Made by a program: the position numbers and the translations under genes. This document shows positions 44,299 to 53,775 of a stretch of 55,594 nt of DNA, in pieces; positions within the stretch are counted from its first letter, which is position 1, and every line of letters starts with the position of its first letter. The notes under the pieces are model-generated. The model was not told where the DNA came from. It saw only the letters and a list, made by a program, of their open reading frames with translations, and did not search any database. The stretch covers positions 1-55,594 of the forward strand of contig NZ_MUYM01000079.1 of NCBI RefSeq assembly GCF_002150765.1. The letters are read 5' to 3'. This stretch comes from Lentzea kentuckyensis. GTDB lineage: Bacteria > Actinomycetota > Actinomycetes > Mycobacteriales > Pseudonocardiaceae.

Positions 44299-46140
44299 AT
44301 GGAAACGCTTGAGTTCCAGTCCGAGGCACGCCAGCTGCTGCAGCTGATGATCCACTCGATCTACTCGAACAAGGACACGTTCCTGCGCGAGCTCGTGTCG
44401 AACGCCTCCGACGCACTGGACAAGCTGCGGCTGGAGTCGTTCCGCGACAAGGACATGCAGGTCGACGTCGACGACCTGCACATCGTGATCGAGTCCGATC
44501 CGGCCGAGCGCACGCTGACCGTGCGCGACAACGGCATCGGCATGACGCACGAGGACGTCGTGCGGCTCATCGGCACGATCGCCAAGTCCGGCACCGCGGA
44601 GTTCCTGAAGCAGCTCAAGGAACAGCAGTCGTCGAGCTCGGACCTGATCGGCCAGTTCGGCATCGGCTTCTACTCGTCGTTCATGGTGGCCGACAAGGTC
44701 ACCCTCGTGACGAAGTACCCGCACGCGGAGAAGGGCGTCCGCTGGGAGTCGACCGGCGAGAGCACCTACACGATCGAGGACGTCGAGGACGCGCCGCAGG
44801 GCACGTCGGTCACGTTGCACCTCAAGCCGTCCGACGACGAGGACAAGCTGCCGGACTACACCGAGCCGGCGAAGATCCGCGAGATCGTCAAGCGGTACTC
44901 GGACTTCATCACCTGGCCCGTGCGGCTCGGCGGCGAGGACATCAACTCCCGCAAGGCCCTGTGGGCACGCCCGGCCTCCGAGGTGACGCCCGAGGAGTAC
45001 GCGGAGTTCTACCGGCACATCAGCCACGACTGGAACGCGCCGCTCGAGACCATCCGCATGCAGGCGGAGGGCACGTTCGAGTACCAGGCGCTGCTGTTCC
45101 TGCCGGCCCAGGCGCCGCTGGACCTGTTCATGCGGGACGGCAAGCGCGGTGTGCAGCTCTACGTGAAGCGCGTCTTCATCATGGAAGACTGCGCCGAGCT
45201 GATGCCGGAGTACCTGCGCTTCGTGAAGGGCGTCGTCGACGCCGCCGACCTGTCGCTGAACGTCTCGCGCGAGATCCTGCAGCAGGACCGCCAGATCCAG
45301 CTGATGCGCCGCCGGCTGGTGAAGAAGGTGCTGTCGTCGATCAAGTCGCTGCAGTCGTCGCGCGCCGAGGACTACGCCAAGCTGTGGGGCGAGGTCGGCG
45401 CCGCGCTGAAGGAGGGCCTGCTCTCCGACGCTGACAACCGCGACGCGATCCTCGAGGTCTGCTCGTTCGCCTCGACGCACTCCGCGGACTCGCTGACGAC
45501 GCTCGCCGAGTACGTGTCGCGGATGAAGGACGGCCAGGAGCACATCTACTTCATGACCGGCGACTCGCGGCTGGCCGTGGAGAACTCGCCGCATCTGGAA
45601 GCGTTGCGCGCCAAGGGCTTCGAGGTGCTGATCCTGACCGACCCGATCGACGAGATGTGGGTCGACTCGGTGCCGGCCTTCGACGGCAGGCAGTTCCAGT
45701 CCGTCGCCAAGGGACAGGTGGACCTGGAGACGGAGGAGGAGAAGTCGGCCGCGGCGGAGAAAGCCGAGGAGTTCGGCGACCTGCTCTCGTGGATGGGCTC
45801 CTCTCTTGAGGAGAACGTCAAGGAGGTGCGGCTGTCCACGCGCCTCACGACCTCGCCGGCGTGCGTGGTGGGCGACGCGCACGACATCACTCCGACGCTG
45901 GAGAAGATGTACAAGGCGATGGGCCAGGAGCTGCCGAAGATCAAGCGGATCCTGGAGCTCAACCCGTCGCACCCGCTGGTCGAGGGCCTGCACAAGGCGT
46001 TCGCGGACGGTGAACGGGAGTCGCTCGCGGACACCGCGGAGCTGATCTACGGGCTGGCGTTGCTGGCAGAGGGCGGCGAGCTCGCCGACCCGTCGCGGTT
46101 CGTGAAGCTGGTCGCGGACCGGGTGCAGCGCACGTTCTGA
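44299..46140 (+). CDS. htpG: molecular chaperone HtpG (Hsp90)
   Basis: 613 residues from ATG 44299. N-terminal ATPase motifs [24 protein letters not shown] and [13 protein letters not shown]; the middle domain includes [43 protein letters not shown]; a C-terminal dimerisation domain is present. Full length for bacterial HtpG. It stands between the lipid kinase and helY, a position not occupied by htpG in the mycobacterial locus. Ends at a long perfect hairpin. Confidence 0.97.
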
Positions 46141-46147
46141 CCACAAG

Positions 46148-46198
46148 CCATGAACGGCGCTTTCGTGGACTTCAGGTCCACGAAAGCGCCGTTCATGG
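46148..46198 (+). terminator. 23-bp perfect hairpin after htpG
   Basis: A perfect 23-bp stem (left arm 46148-46170 beginning CCATGAACGGCGC, right arm 46176-46198) encloses a TTCAG loop, 8 bp after the htpG stop. It probably terminates htpG transcription before helY. The unusual length and perfection suggest a dispersed palindromic repeat as well. Confidence 0.8.
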
Positions 46199-46275
46199 TT
46201 CTCTGTGGTTTCAGTGTGGGTTGAAGTTAATCTATCTTGGCGGCGATTGTCGGTGCGATGTGAAAGCCTGATGGG

Positions 46276-49014
46276 GTGTCACGTGCTTCGCGGTCCCCGG
46301 CCGAGGCCTACGCCGACTCTCGGCGTCGCGCTGAACGGCCCAAGCTGACCGACTTCGGCTCCGTCATCTCGTTCGAGCTGGACCCGTTCCAGCGCCAGGC
46401 CTGCGAGGCCCTGGAGGACGGTCATGGCGTGCTCGTGTGCGCCCCGACGGGTGCCGGCAAGACCGTCGTGGGCGAGTTCGCCGTGCACCTCGCGTTGACC
46501 GAGGGCCGCAAGTGCTTCTACACGACGCCGATCAAGGCGCTGTCGAACCAGAAGTTCGCCGATCTCACCGCGCGGTACGGGGCGGAGAGCATCGGCCTGC
46601 TCACCGGTGACACGAGCGTCAACGGCAACGCGCCCGTGGTCGTCATGACCACCGAGGTGCTGCGGAACATGCTGTACTCGGGTTCGTCCACTCTGGACGG
46701 ACTCGCGTACGTCGTGATGGACGAGGTGCACTACCTCGCCGACAGGTTCCGCGGTCCGGTGTGGGAAGAGGTCATCCTGCACCTGCCGGAGCACGTGCAG
46801 GTCGTCGGTCTGTCCGCGACGGTCAGCAACGCCGAGGAGTTCGGCGAGTGGCTGGTCGAGGTGCGCGGCGACACGACCGTGGTGGTCGACGAGCACCGGC
46901 CCGTGCCGCTGTGGCAGCACATGCTGGTGGGCAACCAGATGCTCGACCTGTTCGAGGGCGACGAGACGCACGCGCGGATCAACTCGCAGGTGCTGCGCAA
47001 GACCGAGGAGCTGACGCGGTACCACGTGCCGTTCAGTCGCGGGCGCAACCGGAACAGCGGGGTGCGGGCGCCGCGCAACACCGGGTTCAAGCCGCCGTCG
47101 CGCACCGACATGATCCAGCGGATGGACGCGGCCAGTCTCCTGCCGGCGATCGTGTTCGTGTTCAGCCGCGCCGGTTGTGACGCGGCGGTCGCGCAGACCG
47201 CGCGAGCCGGGCTGCGGCTCAACTCGCCGGAGGAGACCGAGCAGGTCCGCCGGATCATCGACGAGAAGACGCGCGACCTGCCGGAGGCCGACCTCGGCGT
47301 GCTGGGCTTCTGGGAGTGGCGTGAGGCGCTGGAGCGCGGCATCGCGTCGCACCACGCCGGGCTGCTGCCCGCGTTCAAGGAGACGGTCGAGGAGCTGTTC
47401 GTCCGCGGGCTCGTCAAGGTCGTGTTCGCGACCGAGACGCTCGCGCTGGGCATCAACATGCCCGCGCGGACGGTCGTGCTCGAGAAGCTCGTGAAGTACA
47501 ACGGCGAGGCGCACGTCGACCTCACGCCGGGCGAGTACACGCAGCTCACCGGCCGGGCGGGGCGTCGTGGCATCGACGTCGAGGGGCACGCCGTCGTCGT
47601 CTGGCAGCCCGGGATCGACCCGAAGGCGGTCGGCGGGCTCGCGTCCACGCGCACGTACCCGCTGCGGTCGAGCTTCCGGCCCGGCTACAACATGGCCGTC
47701 AACCTCGTGCACCAGCTGGGCGCGTCGGCCGCCCGCGAGATCCTGGAGCAGTCGTTCGCGCAGTTCCAGGCCGACCGGTCGGTCGTCGGCCTGGCGCGCC
47801 GCATCGAGCGCAACAAGGAGGCCCTGGCGGGCTACACCGAGGCGATGACGTGCCACCTCGGCGACTTCACCGAGTACGCGTCGCTGCGCCGCCGGGTCGG
47901 GGACCGCGAGAAGCAGCTGGCCAAGCAGAACACCAACGCGCGCCGCATCGAGACGGCCAAGTCGCTGGAGCGGCTGCGCAAGGGTGACGTGATCGCGGTG
48001 CCGTCCGGCCGCCGGTCCGGGCTCGCCGTCGTCATCGACCCCGGCCTCGAACCGCTGGGCGAGGCGCGGCCGCTGGTCGTCACCGAGGACCGCTGGTCCG
48101 GGCGGCTGACGTCGGCCGACTTCCCGGCGCCGGTCGAGGTGCTGGGCCACATCCGGCTGCCCAAGCAGGTCGACGTGCGCTCGCCCAAGTCGCGGCGCGA
48201 CCTCGCGTCGACCGTCCGCAACACCGGCATCACGGTGCCGTCGCGGGGCCGCAAGCAGACCACCGCGGACGACGACCCCGAGCTCGCGACGCTGCGCCGG
48301 GCCCTGCGCGTGCACCCGTGCCACGGCTGTGACCAGCGCGAGGACCACGCGCGGTGGGGCGAGCGGTACCACCGGCTGCTGGCCGAGACCGAGCAGCTGG
48401 AGCGCAAGGTCGCGGCCACCACGCACTCGCTGGCGCGTCAGTTCGACCGCATCCGGGCGTTGCTGCGCGAACGCGGCTACCTCAGCGAGACCGAGGAGGT
48501 CACGCCGGACGGCAAGCGCCTGACCAGGCTCTACAGCGAGTCGGACCTGCTCGCCGCCGAGTGCCTGCGCCACGGCGTGTGGAAGGGCCTCAAGCCGGAG
48601 GAGCTCGCGGCGGTGGTGTCGTCGCTGGTCTACGAGGCGCGCCGGGACGGTCCGGTCGAGGCGCGGCTGCCGCAGGGAGCGGTGTCGGACGCGATGCTCA
48701 AGACCGTGCGGCTGTGGGCGGAGATCGAGGACGACGAGCGCCGGCTCAAGCTGGAACGCATCACCCGCCAGCCGGATCCGGGCTTCGCGTGGCCGGTGTA
48801 CCGCTGGGCGCGCGGCGAGTCGCTGGAGAAGGTGCTCAGCGCCGCCGAGGCCGGTGGCAACGAGCTCGGCGCCGGCGACTTCGTGCGCTGGTGCCGGCAG
48901 GTGATCGACCTTTTGGACCAGATCCGTGAGGTGGTCGGCCGACAGGACCCCGTCGGAACGGCCGCAGCCAAGGCGGTCGACGCGCTGCGCCGCGGAGTTG
49001 TGGCGATGATGTGA
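46276..49014 (+). CDS. helY: Ski2/Mtr4-like DEVH-box helicase HelY
   Basis: 912 residues, GTG start. N-terminal helicase core: Q-motif-like FELDPFQRQACEALEDG, Walker A CAPTGAGKT, motif Ia TTPIKALSNQKF, DEVH box VVMDEVHYL and motif III LSATVSN. The second RecA domain has ETLALGINMPARTVV and QLTGRAGRRGID (motif VI). The C-terminal half (about 520-912) carries the rRNA-processing-helicase arch-like and DSHCT regions. Expected to unwind RNA or DNA with ATP. Follows the tatC-lipid kinase order seen in mycobacteria. Confidence 0.95.
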   Translation: MSRASRSPAEAYADSRRRAERPKLTDFGSVISFELDPFQRQACEALEDGHGVLVCAPTGAGKTVVGEFAVHLALTEGRKCFYTTPIKALSNQKFADLTARYGAESIGLLTGDTSVNGNAPVVVMTTEVLRNMLYSGSSTLDGLAYVVMDEVHYLADRFRGPVWEEVILHLPEHVQVVGLSATVSNAEEFGEWLVEVRGDTTVVVDEHRPVPLWQHMLVGNQMLDLFEGDETHARINSQVLRKTEELTRYHVPFSRGRNRNSGVRAPRNTGFKPPSRTDMIQRMDAASLLPAIVFVFSRAGCDAAVAQTARAGLRLNSPEETEQVRRIIDEKTRDLPEADLGVLGFWEWREALERGIASHHAGLLPAFKETVEELFVRGLVKVVFATETLALGINMPARTVVLEKLVKYNGEAHVDLTPGEYTQLTGRAGRRGIDVEGHAVVVWQPGIDPKAVGGLASTRTYPLRSSFRPGYNMAVNLVHQLGASAAREILEQSFAQFQADRSVVGLARRIERNKEALAGYTEAMTCHLGDFTEYASLRRRVGDREKQLAKQNTNARRIETAKSLERLRKGDVIAVPSGRRSGLAVVIDPGLEPLGEARPLVVTEDRWSGRLTSADFPAPVEVLGHIRLPKQVDVRSPKSRRDLASTVRNTGITVPSRGRKQTTADDDPELATLRRALRVHPCHGCDQREDHARWGERYHRLLAETEQLERKVAATTHSLARQFDRIRALLRERGYLSETEEVTPDGKRLTRLYSESDLLAAECLRHGVWKGLKPEELAAVVSSLVYEARRDGPVEARLPQGAVSDAMLKTVRLWAEIEDDERRLKLERITRQPDPGFAWPVYRWARGESLEKVLSAAEAGGNELGAGDFVRWCRQVIDLLDQIREVVGRQDPVGTAAAKAVDALRRGVVAMM

Positions 49015-49123
49015 CCCAGAGCTGTGACCCAGCCCTGACGAAGGTTTTGCGAGTCGGAGTAAAGACTGACGTCAACGGTGTGATTGGATCGCGCCGCAAC
49101 GTCGTACACACGGAGGTCGACAG

Positions 49124-49810
49124 ATGAGCAGCCCGTACGGACCGTCCGGAGGGAACGATCCGCAGCAGCCCTGGGGCCAGCCGCAACAGCCGCAGCAGCC
49201 CTACGGAGGCGGGTTCCCTCCCGGCACCCCGTCCGGCGGCTTCCCGGCTCAGAACCCCTACGGCCAGCCGCAGCCCCAGCCGGGTCAGCAGCCGTACCCC
49301 GGTTTCGATCCGTCGCAGCAGCAGACGCAGCAGTACGGCGTGCCCCAGCAGCCGCAGTCGAACCCGTACGGCACGCCCGCGCAGGACCCGTACGGCCAGC
49401 AGACGCAGCAGTACGGCGTGCCTGGCCAGCAGCAGCCCAACCCGTACGGCCAGCAGCCGGGCTACGGCCCGCCGGTGCCGCCCAAGAAGAAGTCCAGCGC
49501 GGCCATCTGGGTCGCCGCGGTGGTCGTCGTGCTGCTCGTCGGTGGCGTGCTGTTCACCGGCTTCGTGGCACCGGCGTTCTTCAAGAAGAAGATCTTCGAC
49601 AACACCGCCGTGCAGACCGGCATCGTCCAGATCCTCAAGGACGAGTACAAGATCTCCGACGTCGGCAGCGCGACCTGCACCGGCGAGAACGAGGTCAAGC
49701 CCAACACCTCGTTCGAGTGCAAGGTCCAGGTCGGCGGCAAGGACAAGAAGGTCAAGATCGTCGTCAAGACCGAGGACGGCGAGTACGAGGTGGGCCAGCC
49801 CACCGGCTGA
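49124..49810 (+). CDS. DUF4333 membrane protein with Pro/Gln/Gly-rich N-terminus
   Basis: 228 residues. The first 110 residues are a disordered array of QQPYG/NPYGQQ-type repeats. One membrane helix (SAAIWVAAVVVVLLVGGVLFTGF, about 123-147) places the C-terminal domain outside: a compact DUF4333-like fold with two Cys (ATCTGENEVKPNTSFECKV) likely forming a disulfide. Corresponds in position to Rv2091c next to helY. Function unknown; an envelope role is likely. Confidence 0.88.
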   Translation: MSSPYGPSGGNDPQQPWGQPQQPQQPYGGGFPPGTPSGGFPAQNPYGQPQPQPGQQPYPGFDPSQQQTQQYGVPQQPQSNPYGTPAQDPYGQQTQQYGVPGQQQPNPYGQQPGYGPPVPPKKKSSAAIWVAAVVVVLLVGGVLFTGFVAPAFFKKKIFDNTAVQTGIVQILKDEYKISDVGSATCTGENEVKPNTSFECKVQVGGKDKKVKIVVKTEDGEYEVGQPTG

Positions 49811-49869
49811 TCCGTTCCTCCGCGGAAACTGAGGTGCGCCCGCGGTCGTGCTGAGACACGATCGCGGGC

Positions 49870-51039
49870 GTGACCGAGATCCGTGTTCTCCACGACGAAG
49901 CGCAGTTCCGCGCGCACACCACGGTGTTCCGCCGCGCGATGCACATGGCGCCTCCCTCGGACGACGACTGGAAGGTCGTCCTGCCCTCCTACGAGCCCGA
50001 TCGCGTGTTCGCCGCGTTCGAGGGTGACGAGATCATCGGGACGACCCAGTCGTACAGCTCCTCTCTTGTGTTGCCTGGTGGCGCCGTTGTGCCGCACGCC
50101 GCTATCTCGCGCGTGGGTGTACGCGCTGACTACACGCGTCGCGGCGTGTTGACCGCCCTGATGCGCGAACAACTCTCGACGCTGCCTGATCCGGTGGCCA
50201 CTCTGCGCGCCTCTGAGGGGCGCATCTACGGCCGGTTCGGCTACGGCCTGGCCGGACGGTGGCGGACCGTCGAGATCGACGCCACGCGGGCGGTGATCCC
50301 CGGCGAGATGACCGGCCGCGTGCGGATGATCGACCAGGACACCGCGGACAAGCTGCTGCCGGAGCTGCACGAGGTCATCGGCGTGACGCGGCCCGGCCAG
50401 ATCGGGCGGTGGCAGGGCTGGTGGGCGCGGGCGCGTGACCGCGGCAGCGAGGCGAAGAACTCGGTCACGATCATCCACAGTGGACCAAGCGGCGACGACG
50501 GTTTCCTGACCTACACCACGTCCGAGGACAAGAACCACAGGTGTCGGATGTCCATTGAGGACTTCGTGTGGGCGGACGACGACGTGTGGCGCGACCTGTG
50601 GATCTATGCGGTGCGGTTGGACCTCGTCAGCCGGATCGAGGCCGACATCGCCCTGGACGAGCCGGTGTCGTGGCTTTTCGAGGACCCGCGTGCCGTCCAC
50701 ACGAAAGAGTTGTTCGACGAGATCTGGCTGCGGTTGGTCGACGTGCCACGCATGCTGTCCGCCCGCACGTACGGCGCTGCGGACGCCGTCGTGCTGGAGG
50801 TCCGGGACGAGTTGCTGCCTGCCAACGAAGGTCGCTACCGGGTGTCGGCGGACGGTGCCGAGCGCACGGACGCGCCCGCCGACATCACGATCCCGGTCGA
50901 CCTGCTCGGTGCCGTCTACCTCGGCGACACCACGTTCTCGCAACTCGCCGCCACCAAACGGATCGAGGGGACCCGTCTGGCCGACGCCGACGCGTTGTTC
51001 GCCGTGGCGCAGAAGCCTTACTGCGGAACGTTCTTCTAG
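49870..51039 (+). CDS. eis: Eis-like GNAT acetyltransferase
   Basis: 389 residues, GTG start. Three-part Eis architecture: N-terminal GNAT with SRVGVRADYTRRGVLTALMREQL (acetyl-CoA site) and SEGRIYGRFGYG; a second GNAT-like domain; a C-terminal SCP2-like domain ending CGTFF, whose terminal carboxylate acts in catalysis in Mycobacterium tuberculosis Eis. Such enzymes acetylate amines, including aminoglycosides, at several positions. Symbol given by family likeness. Converges on the next gene with a 4-bp stop overlap. Confidence 0.9.
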   Translation: MTEIRVLHDEAQFRAHTTVFRRAMHMAPPSDDDWKVVLPSYEPDRVFAAFEGDEIIGTTQSYSSSLVLPGGAVVPHAAISRVGVRADYTRRGVLTALMREQLSTLPDPVATLRASEGRIYGRFGYGLAGRWRTVEIDATRAVIPGEMTGRVRMIDQDTADKLLPELHEVIGVTRPGQIGRWQGWWARARDRGSEAKNSVTIIHSGPSGDDGFLTYTTSEDKNHRCRMSIEDFVWADDDVWRDLWIYAVRLDLVSRIEADIALDEPVSWLFEDPRAVHTKELFDEIWLRLVDVPRMLSARTYGAADAVVLEVRDELLPANEGRYRVSADGAERTDAPADITIPVDLLGAVYLGDTTFSQLAATKRIEGTRLADADALFAVAQKPYCGTFF

Positions 51040-52772
51040 GTCTTGCGGACCGCGCCGGTGAACCCGGCGATGAACAACGTGGCGAAGGCCCACGCCATCA
51101 GCCGGAGCACCCAGCCGACGATGGTGAGGGCCTGTCCCGCGCCGGTGTTCGTCGCCTCGCACCGGATGCGCGCGGGTGTGCTGATCAACGGCGTGCCCAG
51201 TTCGAGCCCGACGGCGATGCGGTCGATCACGGGGCACGCGACCGGTGCGACGCCCGCCCGTACCTGGACCAGCCCGCCGCCGCCGAGCACGACCGCGAGC
51301 ACCGCGCCGCCGGCGAGCACCACGAGCAGGCCGAGCAGCGCGCGCCACGGCTGGTAGCCGTAGCCGAGCACGAGGCCGGTGAAGCGCGCCCAGGCACGTT
51401 CGGCCCGGCCGGTCATGGCCCGGCTGATCTGGTCACGACGCTGGTCCATCAGGATCCGGCGCGCTTCGCGGTCGTCGCCGACCGCCCGGTACTCGGCGGC
51501 CAGGTACTGGTAGGGCTGCGCCGCGTAGAAGGGAGTGCCTTCGCGCAGCAACGTCAGCCACTCCTCGTGGCGCAGGCCGTAGGGAACGCCCCGGTAGCTG
51601 AGGCCGTCCACGTAGAGCCGTCGTTGCTGGTCCGAACGGTGTCGCAGGACGGCCGGCGCGAACCGCAGAGAGCCCCGCACCACGACTTCACCCAGGCTGA
51701 TCACCGCGTCCTCGGCACCGCCACCGACGGCTTCGAAGCCGATCAGCGTCAGGTCCTGGTCGACCTGGAGACCGTCGGCGACCAGCGCGGGTCCCGAATC
51801 GTTGTGGATCTTGCCGGTGCACTCGAACCGGCCGAACTTCGCGCCGGGGAGCAGGACGGTCCCTGCCTGACCGCTGCTGGTGGCGGAGAAACCGTTTCCG
51901 CAGAACACCGCTCGGTCGACGCGCAGGAGCTCCCCGTTCAGCGCCGGGCCCGAGTCGTTGCGCAGCACCGCTCCGTCGCAGTCGAGATAGCCGGTGACGT
52001 GCGCGGTGGCGAGGTCGACCTCACCGGTGGCGTCGAAGCCGTTCCCCATGCGCACGTCGCCGCCGGCCCGGAGTCCTTCCGCGTTGAGCGCGGGTCCCGT
52101 GTCGTTGCGCAGCACGGCCTCGTGGAGGAACAGGGAACCCCCGATCTCCAGTTCCGACATCCTGATCGTGCCGAACTCGCCGGCACCCACCGCTTCGAAT
52201 CCGGCGCAGAGCTGGACGTCGTGAGCGACCCTGGCGCTGTAGAGGTCGAGCGCGGGCCCGTCGGCCGTGCGAAACCGGGCACCCCTGCAGTCCAGCGCGT
52301 CGATCCGGGCGCTGGTCAGGTCCACCGCGGTGGACACGTCTCCCTCGACCGACGTGCCGTCGTTGATCCACACCATCGTGGCCGTGAGCCTGGAGGCACT
52401 CAGCGGGACGTCGCCGGGGTACTCGAGGTGGCAGCCGGACAACGCGACGCCCGCGAGTCGAGCGTCGCGGGCGTTCATGCCCTCTTCGATGAGGCAGCAG
52501 TACAACTCCAGCCAAACCTGGGTGCGGACGTTGCCGAGGTTCAGATGGTCGGAGATGCGCGCGCCGCGCAGACGGATGCCCAGCGGATCGGCGTCCGGGG
52601 CGAGGCGGCCGATCATGATGTCCCGGACGACCGACGCGCGGATGGTGCGCGACTCGTCCCAGCTCCTCATCGAGTCCACGTCGACGGGTGAGTCGCCGGC
52701 GAGGTCGAACACCTCACCGCGCTCGACGTGGTCGATCAGTTCGCGTTCCACCGGCCGCAGCGCATCCGTCAC
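51036..52772 (-). CDS. beta-helix (pentapeptide-like) membrane protein, often labelled membrane-associated oxidoreductase
   Basis: 578 residues. Residues about 60-380 are repeating beta-strand turns typical of a right-handed parallel beta-helix; four markers DGPAL/TGPAL/SGPAL/SGPAL at about 171, 225, 274 and 326 show a period near 50. A helical linker (YQYLAAEYRAVGDDREARRILMDQRRDQI) precedes two C-terminal membrane regions (about 458-480 and 548-571) with an extracellular Cys pair between them (PVACPVID, RIRCEATN). No nucleotide-binding motif is visible, so the common oxidoreductase label is doubtful. Confidence 0.85.
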   Translation of the reverse strand: MTDALRPVERELIDHVERGEVFDLAGDSPVDVDSMRSWDESRTIRASVVRDIMIGRLAPDADPLGIRLRGARISDHLNLGNVRTQVWLELYCCLIEEGMNARDARLAGVALSGCHLEYPGDVPLSASRLTATMVWINDGTSVEGDVSTAVDLTSARIDALDCRGARFRTADGPALDLYSARVAHDVQLCAGFEAVGAGEFGTIRMSELEIGGSLFLHEAVLRNDTGPALNAEGLRAGGDVRMGNGFDATGEVDLATAHVTGYLDCDGAVLRNDSGPALNGELLRVDRAVFCGNGFSATSSGQAGTVLLPGAKFGRFECTGKIHNDSGPALVADGLQVDQDLTLIGFEAVGGGAEDAVISLGEVVVRGSLRFAPAVLRHRSDQQRRLYVDGLSYRGVPYGLRHEEWLTLLREGTPFYAAQPYQYLAAEYRAVGDDREARRILMDQRRDQISRAMTGRAERAWARFTGLVLGYGYQPWRALLGLLVVLAGGAVLAVVLGGGGLVQVRAGVAPVACPVIDRIAVGLELGTPLISTPARIRCEATNTGAGQALTIVGWVLRLMAWAFATLFIAGFTGAVRKT

Positions 52773-52802
52773 GTCCTCGCTGTCGTTCGGCGGGAAAAGG
52801 CG

Positions 52803-53747
52803 TTACGGGCGCCGTTCCATCGCGTTCACCAGCCGCGGCACCGAGCTGCCCAGGCCCCAGCGCCGCGTGAGCTCGAGCAGCCGCTCGGGGTCGGCGGGCA
52901 CGCGCGGCACCTCGTCGTCGCGGTCCTTGACGACCGGCGCGTCCAGGGCCGTGCGAACGACCGTGGGCGCGGCGGCCAGGTAGTCCTCGGCCGCGATGAG
53001 CGAGTTGCGGGCCTTGGTGGTGAGCTTGCGGTCCATCGGGTCGGTGACGGCCTTCAGCACGGCGTCCAGCGAGCCGAACTCGGTGATGAGCTTGGCCGCG
53101 GTCTTCTCGCCGATGCCCGCGACACCCGGCAGGCCGTCCGAGGGGTCGCCGCGCAGCACGGCCATGTCGGCGTACGCGGAGCCGGCGTTCTCGACGGGCA
53201 GCGAGTACTTCGCGGCCAGTTCCTCCGGGCCGAGGATCTCGACCTTGTTCCAGCCGCGGCCCACGTACAGCACGTGCACGGGCGTGGGTTCGAAGCGCAC
53301 GACCTGGAACATGTCGCGGTCGCCGGTCACCACCTCGACGGGTGAGCGGGTCTCGTGGTGGGCGAGGGCGCCGATGACGTCGTCCGCCTCGTAGCCCGCC
53401 GCCTCGCCGGTGCAGATGCCGGCCGCGTCGAGGACGTCGAGGATGATCGGGATCTGCGGCGTCAGGGTGTCCGGGACCTCCTCGGACCCGTCGGTCGCGT
53501 CCTCGGCGACACGGTGCGCCTTGTAGGACGGCAGCGCCTTCACCCGGAACTCCGGCCGCCAGTCGGCGTCGAGGCAGGCGACGAGACGGTCGGCGCCGCG
53601 GTCGGTGATGACGCGGGCGATCGTGTCGACGAACCCGCGCACGGCGTTCACCGGCGTGCCGTCGGGCGCGGTCATCGAGTCCGGCAGCGCGTAGTACGAC
53701 CGGAAGTAGAGGCTCGCGGAGTCGAGCAGCACCAGGGGAGAGCTCAC
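52803..53747 (-). CDS. 5'-3' exonuclease (FEN/Pol I N-terminal-like)
   Basis: 314 residues from GTG 53747 (VSSPLVLLDSASLYFRSYYALP); an open frame upstream is antisense to the peptidase. Metal-binding acidic residues occur in LLDSAS, EADDVIG and VVTGDRDMFQ, and the helix-hairpin-helix DNA clamp is GLPGVAGIGEKTAAKLI. A stand-alone flap/5' exonuclease like mycobacterial Rv2090, also divergent from the M24 peptidase gene. Role: removal of RNA primers or flaps in replication and repair. Confidence 0.94.
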   Translation of the reverse strand: MSSPLVLLDSASLYFRSYYALPDSMTAPDGTPVNAVRGFVDTIARVITDRGADRLVACLDADWRPEFRVKALPSYKAHRVAEDATDGSEEVPDTLTPQIPIILDVLDAAGICTGEAAGYEADDVIGALAHHETRSPVEVVTGDRDMFQVVRFEPTPVHVLYVGRGWNKVEILGPEELAAKYSLPVENAGSAYADMAVLRGDPSDGLPGVAGIGEKTAAKLITEFGSLDAVLKAVTDPMDRKLTTKARNSLIAAEDYLAAAPTVVRTALDAPVVKDRDDEVPRVPADPERLLELTRRWGLGSSVPRLVNAMERRP

Positions 53748-53775
53748 AAATGCACAAGCTACTAGGCTTCTCCCC

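Noticed and set aside
49140..49460. Short-period repeats in the DUF4333 gene as a DNA repeat array
   Set aside because: They are codon-level Gln/Pro/Gly/Tyr repeats of a disordered segment, not a separate element.
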